The position numbers and the translations under genes are program-made. The notes under the pieces were generated by a model. It had not been told where the DNA came from and did no database searches. It was given only the letters and a program-made list of their open reading frames with translations. A stretch of 64,000 bases of DNA from Nematostella vectensis (lineage: Eukaryota; Cnidaria; Anthozoa; Actiniaria; Edwardsiidae): assembly GCF_932526225.1 (NCBI RefSeq), contig NC_064040.1, positions 2,951,894 through 3,015,893 of the forward strand. Direction: 5' to 3'. Shown one piece after another: positions 25,130 through 36,018 of this stretch (its first letter is position 1; each line of letters starts with the position of its first letter).

Positions 25130-25401
25130 GTGCTCCAACATGGCGGACACTTATTCTTATGACGTCACATGAAAACGATCTATACAACTACGCCCACGAA
25201 AACAGCTACACACACCAGGGCTCATAAGATGATCCCGTTCGCCCGCGGGATCACGCGTAGACCCAAATCCAAGATGGCCGATGGTATGAGTTATCCGTGA
25301 TCCGTGATAAAACACCATTTGCCGTCTGCTAGCAGGCGATACAAGATTCTTGTACAAGAACACTACCTTCTCTTGTCAATAAATAGGCCTATTTGAAAGG
25401 C
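25130..25401 (+). promoter_or_regulatory. 5' leader of Rho gene A with two YY1-like sites and uORFs
   Basis: CCAACATGGCGGACAC (about 25135) and CCAAGATGGCCGATGG (about 25269) both resemble YY1-type elements. Their ATGs open short upstream frames of ten and eight codons that end before the Rho start at 25402. This suggests transcription begins near 25.1 kb and that initiation at the main ATG is tempered by uORFs. Confidence 0.4.
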
Positions 25402-26577
25402 ATGGAGGATTATGTGACACTGAAACTTTACATTGTCGGCGATGGTGCTGTGGGGAAAACAGCTCTTTTCATCACAGCGGCAACAAACACCTTTCCTACC
25501 GAGTATATTCCAACAGCTTATGATGCTAGCGAGCAAGACTTTTTTAATGTAGATGGAATTAAATATCAAGCAGTATTATTTGATAGTGCTGGTGGAGAAG
25601 ACTTTGATCGTTTAAGGCCATTAGGCTACCCAAACACCGATATTTTCCTTGTTTGTTTTGACATCGCTCATAGGGCCTCGTTCGAAAATGTTGCATTAAG
25701 GTGGCTTCCTGAACTAGACCATTTCTCACCCGGCGTTCCACGAGTGTTAGTCGGGAATAAAAAAGATCTGAGGCCCAAACAGGACCAAGAAGATAGGTAG
25801 GCAATTATACTATTAGAATCTTTCAAGCATGCTAAGCAAGTTTATGCTCCAGGGGCGTGGCAAGAAAGGAAGTCCAAGCTCCTGGAAGGAGGGGGGGGGG
25901 GGGGGGGTGAAACGGGTTTAGGTATCTGTGGGAAAAGCATGGGCTTAAACCTGCAGTAATAAAACAATACCCATTGAAAAAAATTAGTGCCAAATATCTT
26001 TTATATTTTGTAAATCTTTATTTTGCCAAGCATTACATCCAATTCTGTATTCGATTAATAATGCCCATGTATGCCATATCATCATTCTATTCCATCATTG
26101 TTATTGGCTGTTAACATTGTTGATTCTATTATCAATTGATTTCACTGGTATGTGCACAGTGGAATTTTCTGTTTGTCCTTATTCGATGTTCATTTTACAG
26201 TCTGATTTGACGCTTGGTAACCATAGCTGAGAGCTATGGGAGAGTTTGATTGGGTCCAAGGTGAAATGTTGAAGGTGAAGTTCCTATGTCCCATTTACCC
26301 CCCAACCACCACCACCACCATCACCAAGTAATTAGTGTACCACAGTACTCAGTTATCGAAGTACAAATTTAAATTCTGTATGTAATTTTTTTGTAGCCAC
26401 TCAATAGACTTTGTCTCCTATGAAGAGGGAAAAGAGGCTGCACAAAATTTCAAGATGCAGTACATAGAAAACAGTGCCTTACTAAATGAGAATGTAAAGG
26501 AGGTCATTACCACCAGTATCAGGATTGCAAGAGACAATCTGCCAAAGAAGGGCAAGCGCAAGTGCCATGTGATGTGA
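25402..26577 (+). CDS. Atypical Rho-family GTPase (gene A), CaaX CHVM
   Basis: Two exons, 25402-25796 and 26397-26577, give 191 aa. The P-loop GDGAVGKT is at 13-20, the switch I threonine is kept in YIPTAYD (about 35-41), and NKKDL is present. The catalytic DTAGQ motif reads DSAGG (61-65), so the glutamine equivalent to Rac Gln61 is glycine; reduced GTP hydrolysis is expected by analogy with Rac/Rho Q61 changes. The usual Rho insert helix is shortened. The C-terminus PKKGKRK-CHVM is a polybasic region plus CaaX box, so it is likely membrane-targeted by prenylation. It shares CFDI, SFENV, WLPEL and the intron position with its two neighbours. AATAAA is at 26664. It converges with gene B. Confidence 0.9.
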
Positions 26578-26639
26578 ACAGGAAGTGGATCCAAATTCAT
26601 TCACCCACTTTTTACATTAAGATTAGGTGTACAGTGCAA

Positions 26640-26755
26640 CAATATTTATTTTGTATTAAGTTCAAATAAAAACTCCAAAGATTAAGTAGTTTTCAGTTTC
26701 TATGTTGATTTTGTTTCAGATCGTTATATTTTTTATCTAACCAAAATTATATTAC
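26640..26755. terminator. Overlapping convergent 3' ends of Rho genes A and B
   Basis: Gene A's likely AATAAA is at 26664-26669. The nearest minus-strand signal for gene B (TTTATT on the plus strand) is at 26645-26650. The stops are only about 175 bp apart, so mature transcripts probably overlap and could form double-stranded RNA. Confidence 0.5.
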
Positions 26756-28446
26756 AATACACAACATTTTTGAACAAATTTTCCCTTCTTTTCTTCTTTT
26801 ATCTTTCTATTGGCTTTATGGTTATCTGCAATCTCGTGTGTTGTTTTGGTTTGGTCCTGAGTGCTCATGATATAATCTCTTCCAATCTCTATCCCTGTCA
26901 TAAGCACATCCTCAAGGCCTTTGAGTTCCTTAGCACTATTTTCAACATATGGAATGTTTGATTTACAAGCAAGTGCTTTAGCCTCTGTAAAAGGCACACA
27001 GTCATGGGTCTGGCCCAAGTCAGTTGACCTACAAGTAGAAATAATATTATGACAAAGAGTTTTAATTCTCATAAATTCTGGCCACTCTCCTGCAACGTCA
27101 TTTGTGTATGATAACAGAAGCCACAGAAAGGGGATGGTATAAACCCCCTTCTTTTACTTATTATACTGTTTTTCAAGACTAATTTAAATATCCGACCCTT
27201 TTCTAGAGTTTTGGAGAGTTCGGCTACCCCCGCTATACCCTACACGACACACTTTTCAGGGCGTTCCACTGCTTGTGAATAATCTATGGCTCATCATGGC
27301 CATAGGCTATGGCTGTGCCCCCCCACCCCCCCAATATTTTCTAAATGATGATGTTTATTGGTACCGTATAACTTTACATAACGTTACATAGGTTGTTTCA
27401 ACCAATAAATTTCTATACTTCCCTTCCTTATTACATTTCCTTCTTTCCTTTTCTTATACACATTCACAGAAAAATGTGCTTTGCAACAGCCTTTTGCACC
27501 TTTTTGGCGGGTTTAAGAGTAGATGAAAAAGCCGTTGCTTGTTGTGGAATCTAATTTCTGGCCACTGTCATCAAGCATCTCTTTCCTAAGGTTATCATAG
27601 ATGGGACACCTCAGTAGGAAGTGCCATTCATCTTCTGTTTCGTTGAGGTCGCATTGCCGGCAGAGTCTTTCCTCCGGGCTGCGGTATGGTCTGAAGTACC
27701 GTCCAGCCTCTATTTCTAACTTATGACAACTTATTCTTAGGCCTCTTAGTTAATGATCAAAACCTCTATGCTTGATGTTTTGATCATTAACTAAGTACGT
27801 TTCCTTGTGTCATATTTTGTCTTAAACTTACCGTAAGTTCTAAGTTTGTTCTTTTGTCCGGGCTTTTTTGAATCATTGAAGCCTTTGCTTAAACAAATAT
27901 TGCTGCGCTTTTTTCTCAATTACTTGAAAGTTTCCCCAGAGAAAACCCAGTCCCACCGAAGACACCATGTGTTGTCCCCCCCCCCCCCCTCCCAATATTT
28001 CGACCAATTGATTAAGGGATCGGCAAAATGACCTTCGACGGAAATACTTACTCTTGCTGGCTACATCTTAGCTCCATTTTATTCCCAACTAACACCTTAG
28101 GTACATCAGATGTTTCGAGATTGACATGAGGGAGCCACGTCGACTCGATGTTTGCGAATGATTCTCTATTTGCAATGTCAAAGCATAGCAAGAAGACTGA
28201 TGCATACTGGAACCAGTGCTGTGGTGGTATGCGAGGGTGCATAGTCCCAGGAGTATCACACAGTAGCACAGTGTAACGCTTACCATCGATCTCCATCGTC
28301 TTAGAATAACCATCAAAAATAGATGCAATAAATCCGGTGGGAAAATTATGCGTCGTTGCAGCGTATAGGAAAGATGTTTTTCCGACATTCTTATCGCCAA
28401 CAAAAACCACTTTAATTGTAGGATCTAGCTCAGGAGAGTACATCAT
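26752..28446 (-). CDS. Highly diverged Rho-like protein (gene B), CaaX CCVL
   Basis: Exons 28446-28052 and 27028-26752 on the minus strand encode 223 aa. The nucleotide-binding P-loop survives as GDKNVGKT (17-24), but the residue equivalent to Gly12 is Lys, the switch I Thr35 equivalent is Ser (FIASIFD), DTAGQ is DTPGT (64-68) and NKxD is NKME. Together these predict a protein that does not cycle normally, as in Rnd or RhoH; this is inference. The tail is long and basic (NRKIKEEKKGK) and ends in CCVL, a prenylation box. The exon 1 length of 395 nt and its phase equal those of gene A. It is transcribed divergently from RhoBTB, 255 bp away. A second in-frame Met directly follows the first. Confidence 0.88.
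27345..27725 (-). mobile_element. 3' end of a non-LTR retrotransposon (LINE) in gene B's intron
   Basis: On the minus strand 27725-27518 reads HKLEIEAGRYFRPYRS...EERLCRQCD...EDEWHFLLRCPIYDNLR and then a stop. This is the C-terminal Cys/His motif typical of L2/CR1-like LINE ORF2 proteins. About 170 nt of 3' UTR follow, ending AATAAACATCATCA. It is 5'-truncated, as LINE insertions usually are. Confidence 0.75.
27745..27795. repeat. Perfect 19-bp inverted repeat (hairpin)
   Basis: CTTAGTTAATGATCAAAAC at 27745-27763 is the exact reverse complement of 27777-27795 across a 13-nt loop. It lies about 20 bp from the upstream (5') end of the LINE fragment, within gene B's intron. Confidence 0.9.
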
Positions 28447-28701
28447 TCCTTTGCTTTTGATTTAGAATTCATTCCATCTTGAAACGAAAGATTTCCTCGA
28501 AGCTCCTATCAACGCAAAACTTGCGTGATTTACACTGTCACTTCCGCCGCTCTGACTTCCGCCTAAAAAAGATGAGTCATCATAATGTGTTTTGATTGGT
28601 TATCTATTTTTAACCATGGGGCCGTATAAATAAGATGGAAACAAAACAGAAACACAAGTCAAAACTTTGCTGAGTACTAGCGATCAACTTTGAATGGCAA
28701 A
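28447..28701. promoter_or_regulatory. Bidirectional promoter between Rho gene B and RhoBTB
   Basis: Only 255 bp separate the two divergent starts. Visible elements are a TATA box TATAAATA (28625-28632), an inverted CCAAT (ATTGG, 28595), an AP-1-type TGAGTCA (28573-28579) and two ETS-like CTTCCGCC sites (about 28542 and 28555). A three-codon uORF (ATG 28694) overlaps the RhoBTB start codon. Confidence 0.55.
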
Positions 28702-31700
28702 ATGAACTACCAAAACGTTAAATTAGTTGTTGTTGGCGATGGTGGAGTTGGGAAATCAGCATTTTTAATTACTGCTACAACAAATGCATTCCCCGGCGAG
28801 TATATCCCAACCGTGTTCGATAACTATTCGAGTAACATAATGCTTGATGGAAAGGCGTACAACGTAGGGTTGTGGGACACAGCAGGGCAAGAGGATTATG
28901 ATCGATTGAGACCACTGTCGTATCCGATGACCGATGTGTTCCTGGTTTGTTTCGACATCGGTAGCAGAACATCATTTGAAAATATCGAATCTAAATGGCT
29001 CCCGGAACTCAATCATCATATGCCCGAGACACCGAAGATACTAGTGGGGAACAAAAGAGATCTGAGATCTGCACAACAAAATACTAGGTGAATAGATAAT
29101 TTATGCTCTTGTCATTGCAGTAATGGATAAAACTTTTATGCCCCCCCCCCTAAAAAAACCCCTTGGAATTTTGCTATGACAATGTTAATGGCACTCCTCA
29201 TAATTATTATTTTTTATTTCATTTTATTTCATTTCATAATTTTTCTGTAATCTATGAGAATCCAAGGCATCAGACAACAACAGAGGGTTGTTCCCGGAAC
29301 TCGTCATATCCCCTTCCAGAAACCCCACTCACTTATTTAAAAAGATCACTAGCCCCTTCTGATATCTCATGGGTGTGATTTTTAATTATAGCTTGTCAAA
29401 CCATAGAAGTCGAGATCCTATCACATATGAGGAAGGGAAAGCCCTTGCTAAGAGACTGGGAATGCAGTACCTGGAAAACAGTTCACTGACTCAGGACGGG
29501 GTAAAAGATGTGATGAGCGCAGCTATCAGGGTGGGGGCCGGTCACGTCCAAGCCAACACTTTCACGTGTCGCTGTCAGGGCTCGAGATTCTGTATTCACA
29601 AGGTTTGGAGAAAGTCTGGGCAATCAAAGAAGGCTGATCTAGGACCACAACCTCCTATTATGCCACCTGCAGGTCAGCATTGTTATAATACATCAGGCGT
29701 GTTGCTAGGGATGCATTGTTATAAAGCATCAGGCGTGTTGCTGGGGATGCATTGTTATAAAGCATCAGGCGTGTTGCTTGGGATGCATTGTTATAAAGCA
29801 TCAGGCGTGTTGCTAGGGATGCATTGTTATAAAGCATCAGGCGTGTTGCTGGGGATGCATTGTTATAAAGCATCAGGCGTGTTGCTGGGGATGCATTGTT
29901 ATAAAGCATCAGGCGTGTTGCTAGGGGTGCATTGTTATAAAGCATCAGGCGTGTTGCTGGGGATGCATTGTTCTAAAGCATCAGGCGTGTTGCTGGGGAT
30001 GCATTGTTATAAAGCATCAGGCATGTTGCTAGGGATGCATTGTTATAAAGCATCAGGCGTGTTGCTAGGGATGCATTGTTATAAAGCATCAGGCGTGTTG
30101 CTAGGGATGCATTGTTATAAAGCATCAGGCGTGTTGCTAGGGATGCATTGTTATAAAGCATCAGGCGTGTTGCTGGGGATGTATTGTTATAAAGCATCAG
30201 GCGTGTTGCTGGGATGCATTGTTATAAAGCGTCAGGCGTGTTGCTGGGATGCATTGTTATAAAGCATCAGGCGTGTTGCTGGGGATGCATTGTTATAAAG
30301 CATCAGGCGTGTTGCTGGGGATGTATTGTTATAAAGCATCAGGCGTGTTGCTAGGGATGCATTGTTATAAAGCATCAGGCGTGTTGCTGGGGATGCATTG
30401 TTATAAAGCATCAGGCGTGTTGCTGGGGATGCATTGTTATAAAGCATCAGGCGTGTTGCTGGGGATGCATTGTTATAAAGCATCAGGCGTGTTGCTAGGG
30501 ATGCATTGTTATAAAGCATCAGGCATGTTGCTGGGGATGTATTGTTATAAAGCATCAGGCGTGTTGCTGGGATGCATTGTTATAAAGCGTCAGGCGTGTT
30601 GCTGGGATGCATTGTTATAAAGCATCAGGCGTGTTGCTGGGGATGCATTGTTATAAAGCATCAGGCGTGTTGCTGGGGATGTATTGTTATAAAGCATCAG
30701 GCGTGTTGCTGGGATGCATTGTTATAAAGCGTCAGGCGTGTTGCTAGGGATGCATTGTTATAAAGCATCAGGCATGTTGCTGGGGATGCATTGTTATAAA
30801 GCATCAGGCGTGTTGCTAGGGATGCATTGTTATAAAGCATCAGGCGTGTTGCTGGGGATGTATTGTTATAAAGCATCAGGCGTGTTGCTGGGGATGCATT
30901 GTTATAAAGCATCAGGCGTGTTGCTAGGGATGTATTGTTATAAAGCATCAGGCGTGTTGCTGGGGATGTATTGTTATAAAGCATCAGGCATGTTGCTGGG
31001 GATGTATTGTTATAAAGCATCAGGCGTGTTGCTAGGGATGCATTGTTATAAAGCATCAGGCGTGTTGCTGGGGATGCATTGTTATAAAGCATCAGGCGTG
31101 TTGCTGGGGATGCATTGTTATAAAGCATCAGGCGTGTTGCTGGGACGCATTGTTATAAAGCGTCAGGTGTGTTGCTGGGTATGCATTATGATAAAGCGTC
31201 AGGCGTGTTGCTGGGGATGCATTATGGGGTGTGCACACCCTCTTACGGAGGCCAAAATGCAGTCTTTTTACTATATAAATAATCTAACATAATATTCACA
31301 GAACCCACCCCCTTACCCTTCCTTCCCCACCCCTCACCCCCTAGACATCCCTGGATATGCCCATGAAGTTTATAGGATCCTAGGGTTTCAGGAATGCAAT
31401 AGGGGTGGGGCAAATTAATATGCTAGGTCCAGTAATGGTAAATAAGGTGGTTTTATCTTGGGATATTTAGATATTTAATTGTTTTCAAGCTTGAGAAAGC
31501 TCGAGAAACCCTTGCTGTGTGCATCTATTTAATTTTTAATTAATTTTCTCTATAATCTACAGAATAGCCAACAATGGGTCATTGAATAGTATGGAGGGAT
31601 GGACATTTTTTTATTTAATTTGCCCTTTATGCTAGATATGTTTAAGGGAGGGCTCTCCCTACGTTTGGGTTAAGGAATTCTTATTAGTTGCTACACAGTG

Positions 31701-33843
31701 ATCACGGATTGAGAGAATGAAATAAAATTAATGTGGTCTTAGAAGTGTATGAGCTTACATAATTTTAAATTTTAATATAGGTCAGGCACCTTGGATTGAA
31801 GTTATGACCTCAACATTTGCAGATGACTGGAAGAAGATGGTACTTGGAAATGACGACAGTGCTGATGTCAAGTTTACATTCTCAGGAAATGCACCTACCC
31901 TTCATGCCCATCAAACCATACTTAGTGCTGCTTCACCAATATTCCGAGAACTTTTTCTGGGAAGTAAAAAGGTAAATGCTGTACCGAGAAAGTACCAAGC
32001 CATTTTCAGTGATATTTCCTGGTCAATCGCTGGTAACAATTTCGACTCTGGAAAAGCTAAAAATAGTACCGAACTGGTAGAATTTCAGCTCTGTTCTGAT
32101 ATTTCTTGTGAGAGTTTTGAGAAGATTCTGCAGTTTCTTTACACTGGACTTCCAGGTTTTTCAGAAATTGAAGACAGTGATTTTGTCCTTGACGTGAAAA
32201 AAACTGCTGCGAAGTTCCATTTGTCCTGGCTTGAACAAGTTTGTGAGAACAAGTTTGGCGAAGATGTCTACTTGAATCCAAGTATAGGGACATACCTGAA
32301 TGACGAAACAGGAGCAAAGCTGAAGTCGCTTTTCTTCAACAAATCTCAGTTGTGTGACTTCCGATTTAGAGTTGATGGTCAAGTAGTGTTTGCTCACAAA
32401 GTGGTCTTGATGGCGAGATGTGACGTCATGGCTGCTATGCTGGGGGGTCGCTTCAAGGAGGGGAAAACTGAAAATGAGGTTCGTTTATTTTATAAAACAA
32501 AAGAAAAGAGGTTTTAGCACAACTCTGCTACTTTACAAACCAATTAATACGAATACTATTTCATAATAATGCCTACTATTAGCCGAAATACCCATGTTGA
32601 TCTGACAAAGTAACTTTTATTGCCTTGTATTGCGCAAGAAAATAATTACTTTTTTTAAACCGCTCAAAAAAAGAAAATTTTAAGTCTACGAAAAAAAACG
32701 CAGTCAGTGCCGAATCCAGAGTTGGTTCCGTTTTTTTTTATAGAACCAGTTCTATTTTTTGTTCTAAGATCTATGTGTGTTCTTAGGGGCACACAATTTA
32801 GTTTGGAAGACTTTGGTAGTGTTTTCATACATTTAACCACGCTTTGAAAACGTTATACCTCCGCCACAAAAGAGCGCACCTTGCGGCTCATCCACCTCTC
32901 AATTAGTTGCCTTTTTTTCGCTTGTCGCAAAGGGAAAACCAACTTTAGGGACTGTCGTGATTTAAGCACTTTTCCAAGTCCCTTCTGAAAGTCTGAGGGT
33001 ATTCGCCTGCACACCTACCCTCCCCCCCCCCCCCCACACCCCCCCCCCCCCCCCCCCGCTATCCGACCCTCCAGCCCTTCCAGCTTCAAAACAATGAACT
33101 GTCCTAAACTCATTTGATTCGTATTTCACGGATACTTTTTATACCCTAGACACCAATCCTTGACGCGAGCTTAGCGGCCTTCCTGGCGGTGCTGGAATAC
33201 ATCTATACCGACCACGCCCCCCTGGAGACGGTCGACCCCCTTGAGGTCCTGGTACTAGCAGACAGGTTCGGTCTTCCCCGGCTGGTCACCCTGTGTGAGC
33301 TGTATATCACCAAGCGAGTGGATCGCATGATTCAGAAGAAAGTCGCGGACTCAACCAGTGACGTCATTAACCTTCTGAACATGGCTCAGGTCAGCAGTGT
33401 TAGCGTTGTTATTGTTTTTGTAGTCCTTGGACAAATTGCCCTAATTGCCGAATCTCCGGGTCACATGATGAAAAGTGCCGATTTCCGTAAATGCTGAATG
33501 CCTCTATAAATGTTGATTGCCTTTAAGAAGCTCTAAAATAAAATGTCTGAAGGCTCAGGCCAAAGTTTATTCATTTTTTTTACGAAACGGTTATCCCATT
33601 TATGAGGTTCTTTTGCTGATTTAGGTGTACAACGCAGACCAGCTTGCTCAGTGGTGCCGTCACTTCATCGCGTCCAACTACTCAGTGTTCGAGTCTACGG
33701 GGGACCTACACCTGCTTCAGGGAGACGACGTGGACTTTGTGCAGGAAAACCGCTGGCCACCGCTCTCTTACATACGAGAACTTGAGGAGTACGAGGCCAA
33801 GATGAACGAGATGGGAAAGGGCGATAAATGTAGTGTCATGTGA
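28702..33843 (+). CDS. RHOBTB: RhoBTB protein (RacA-like): Rho GTPase, linker, two BTB domains, CaaX
   Basis: Exons 28702-29087, 29392-29672, 31781-32478, 33150-33389 and 33625-33843 are all in phase and give 607 aa. Residues 1-180 form a complete Rac-like GTPase: GDGGVGKS (12-19), [17 protein letters not shown] (59-65), NKRDL. A proline-rich linker ([17 protein letters not shown]) joins it to BTB1 (ADVKFTF...[19 protein letters not shown], with an internal insertion) and BTB2 (CDFRFRV...[20 protein letters not shown]...LEYIYTD), then a C-terminal helical region ending CSVM. RhoBTBs act as adaptors for Cullin-3 ubiquitin ligases. Vertebrate RhoBTB1/2 have degenerate GTPases and no CaaX; here both are intact, closer to Dictyostelium RacA, while a CaaX is known for RhoBTB3. 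An open frame continuing from exon 2 into the intronic minisatellite is an artefact. Confidence 0.92.
29673..31230. repeat. 36-bp minisatellite filling RhoBTB intron 2, about 43 copies
   Basis: The unit GCATTGTTATAAAGCATCAGG...GTGTTGCTGGGGAT (36 bp, some 35) repeats with few variants. The array starts at the 5' splice site itself (G|GTCAGCATTG at 29673). Because 36 is a multiple of three, long open frames run through it on both strands, but the phase-correct join to the BTB exon skips it. Confidence 0.96.
32479..33149. repeat. RhoBTB intron 3 with long poly-C tract
   Basis: No coding signal. A C-rich run with a few interruptions at about 33020-33057 lies roughly 95 bp upstream of exon 4. Such tracts can form i-motif/G-quadruplex structure, but that is inference. 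Confidence 0.6.
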
Positions 33844-33914
33844 TCATGTTGATCAAGTTGGATGTGATAGCAACGAAAATGTGCGAGTACCCAGGATTGG
33901 TTGGGGGGGAGGGG

Positions 33915-34050
33915 AGGGAGGGGCGCAATCATAGGTGTCATATGGAAAAAGCATAGTATTTGACGACTGTTAATAAGAAATGGCCCCCTTTGTGGTCGCC
34001 AAGGGGAGGGTGTAAGCGCGCACCCTGCGTACCCCCCTGTGTACGCGCCC
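33915..34050. repeat. Second copy of the dispersed repeat seen at 15.8 kb
   Basis: GTCATATGGAAAAAGCATAG...TAATAAGAAATGGCCC...GTGTACGC parallels 15850-15962 over about 115 bp with many substitutions. A G-rich stretch precedes it. Confidence 0.6.
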
Positions 34051-34723
34051 GATAAAAAGAATTACAACCCGTAGGTTGGGATCCATCTTAAGGCTCCCGC
34101 GCGTTTCCACTTACTCAAGGGATATTTTCGCGATGCACGCGTCTGCACCTGACTGGTAAAGAATATTTTTTGGAGGTTTTTTTGTAATAGCCTTCCTAAA
34201 ATAACAACAAAATGGTTGGCGTGGGAGGGGAACACCCCCTGCCTTAATATAAATAAATGGGTCTTGGGGCAACCATGAATACAATTCTGTGTCTCAATCT
34301 TTCCAACCTTTACATAAATAATCAATCTATAAAATACTACAGTGTCCTTGATTTGTTTAATTGATTTTCTCATTTATACAATGAGGCAATGAGGCAATGA
34401 TTGTGAGCTATAAGCTTCAATGTTTTATGAAATATCAAGCGGACAGACTAATATGATACAACATGACAGGCTATGTCTTGATACTCAATGAAATAAGGAG
34501 GACGATATATACTTTTTAAGTATATATTTGAATAAATGTTTTTTATGGTTGTGCGCCGTATCATTGCCAGTTATAGACATATATATTTCTTCCATATAGG
34601 ATTTTAGCTATTCTTTGTGAACATAATCCTATTTTTTCTGTACATTATCTACGAGAATGGAAATAATAAGGTTTTACTTGATCAATGAATGACGTGAAGC
34701 TACCATTAGGAGATTGATGCACT

Positions 34724-35850
34724 TGTTATAGAGGTTGTACTGTATAAATAAGGCGTTCACAGTCTATGGTATCAGCTTTATGGAGATTGTACTGTAAAAA
34801 TAACTTATTCACAGTCTCCATGGTATCAGCTTTATAGAGGTTGTACTGTATAGATAACGCATTTACAGTCTCTATGGTATCAGCTTTATGGAGGTTGTAC
34901 AGTACAAAGAACGCCTTCACTGTCTCCATGGTTAAGCTTTATGGAGGTTGTACAGTACAAAGAACGCCTTCACTGTCTCCATGGTTAAGCTTTATGGAGG
35001 TTGTACAGTACAAAGAACGCATTCACTGTCTCCATGGTATCAGCTTTATGGAGGTTGTACAGTACAAAGAACGCATTCACTGTCTCCATGGTATCAGCTT
35101 TATGGAGGTTGTACAGTACAAAGAACGCATTCACAGTCTCCATGGTATCAGCTTTATGGAGGTTGTACAGTACAAAGAACGCATTCACTGTCTCCATGGT
35201 ATCAGCTTTATTGAGGTTGTACTATATAAAGAACGCATTTACAGTCCCTATGGTACAGCTTTATGGAGGTTGTACAGTACAAAGAACGTATTTACAGTCT
35301 CTATGGTATCAGCTTTATGGAGGTTGTACAGTATAAAGAACGCATTCACTGTCTCCATGGTATTAGCTTTATGGAGGTTATACTGTATAAAGAACGCATT
35401 TACAGTCTCTATGGTATCTGCTTTATGGAGGTTGTACAGTAAAAAGAACGCATTCACTGTCTCCATGGTATCAGCTTTATAGAGGTTGTACTGTATAAAG
35501 AACGCATTCACTGTCTCCATGGTATCAGCTTTATAGAGGTTGTACTGTATAAAGAACGCCTTCACAGTCTCCATGGTTAAGCTTTATGGAGGTTGTACAG
35601 TACAAAGAACGCATTCACTGTCTCCATGGTTAAGCTTTATGGAGGTTGTAAAGTACAAAGAACGCATTCACTGTCTCCATGGTATCAGCTTTATGGAGGT
35701 TGTACTGTCAAAAGAACGCCTTTACAGTCTCCATGGTAAGCTTTATGGAGGTTGTACAGTACAAAGAACGCATTCACTGTCTCCATGGTATCAGCTTTAT
35801 GGAGGTTGTACAGTATAAAGAACGCCTTCACAGTCCCTATGGAGTTGGTA
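34724..35850. repeat. 53-54-bp minisatellite, about 21 copies
   Basis: The unit GTATCAGCTTTATGGAGGTT GTACAGTACAAAGAACGCAT TCACTGTCTCCATG recurs from 34724 to 35850 with variants (GTTAAGC for GTATCAGC, CCTTC for CATTC). It occupies the spacer between RhoBTB and the receptor kinase, whose 3' ends converge here. Open frames on both strands only reflect the repeat. Confidence 0.95.
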
Positions 35851-36018
35851 CTATAGTCATGACGGACCATCTGATCGCATGAATAGATAAGACGCAGTCT
35901 GCATCCCGAGAAAGGAACCACTCCCCACAGCATTATTGGGAGATGGACGCAAAAGGATGGCGATTGGATCGTTGAGGTTTGTATGTCGGGTAAACATTTT
36001 TTTGTATATGCACTTTTT

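Noticed and set aside
29369-31292. Open frames of 95-297 codons on both strands through the RhoBTB intron
   Set aside because: They come from a 36-bp unit with no stop codon. The phase-exact join from 29672 to 31781 restores a conserved RhoBTB linker and excludes the array.
34841-35818. Protein of 213 residues with FTVSMVSALWRLYSTKNA repeats
   Set aside because: It arises from the 53-54-bp minisatellite and changes frame between units. No splice or start context supports it.
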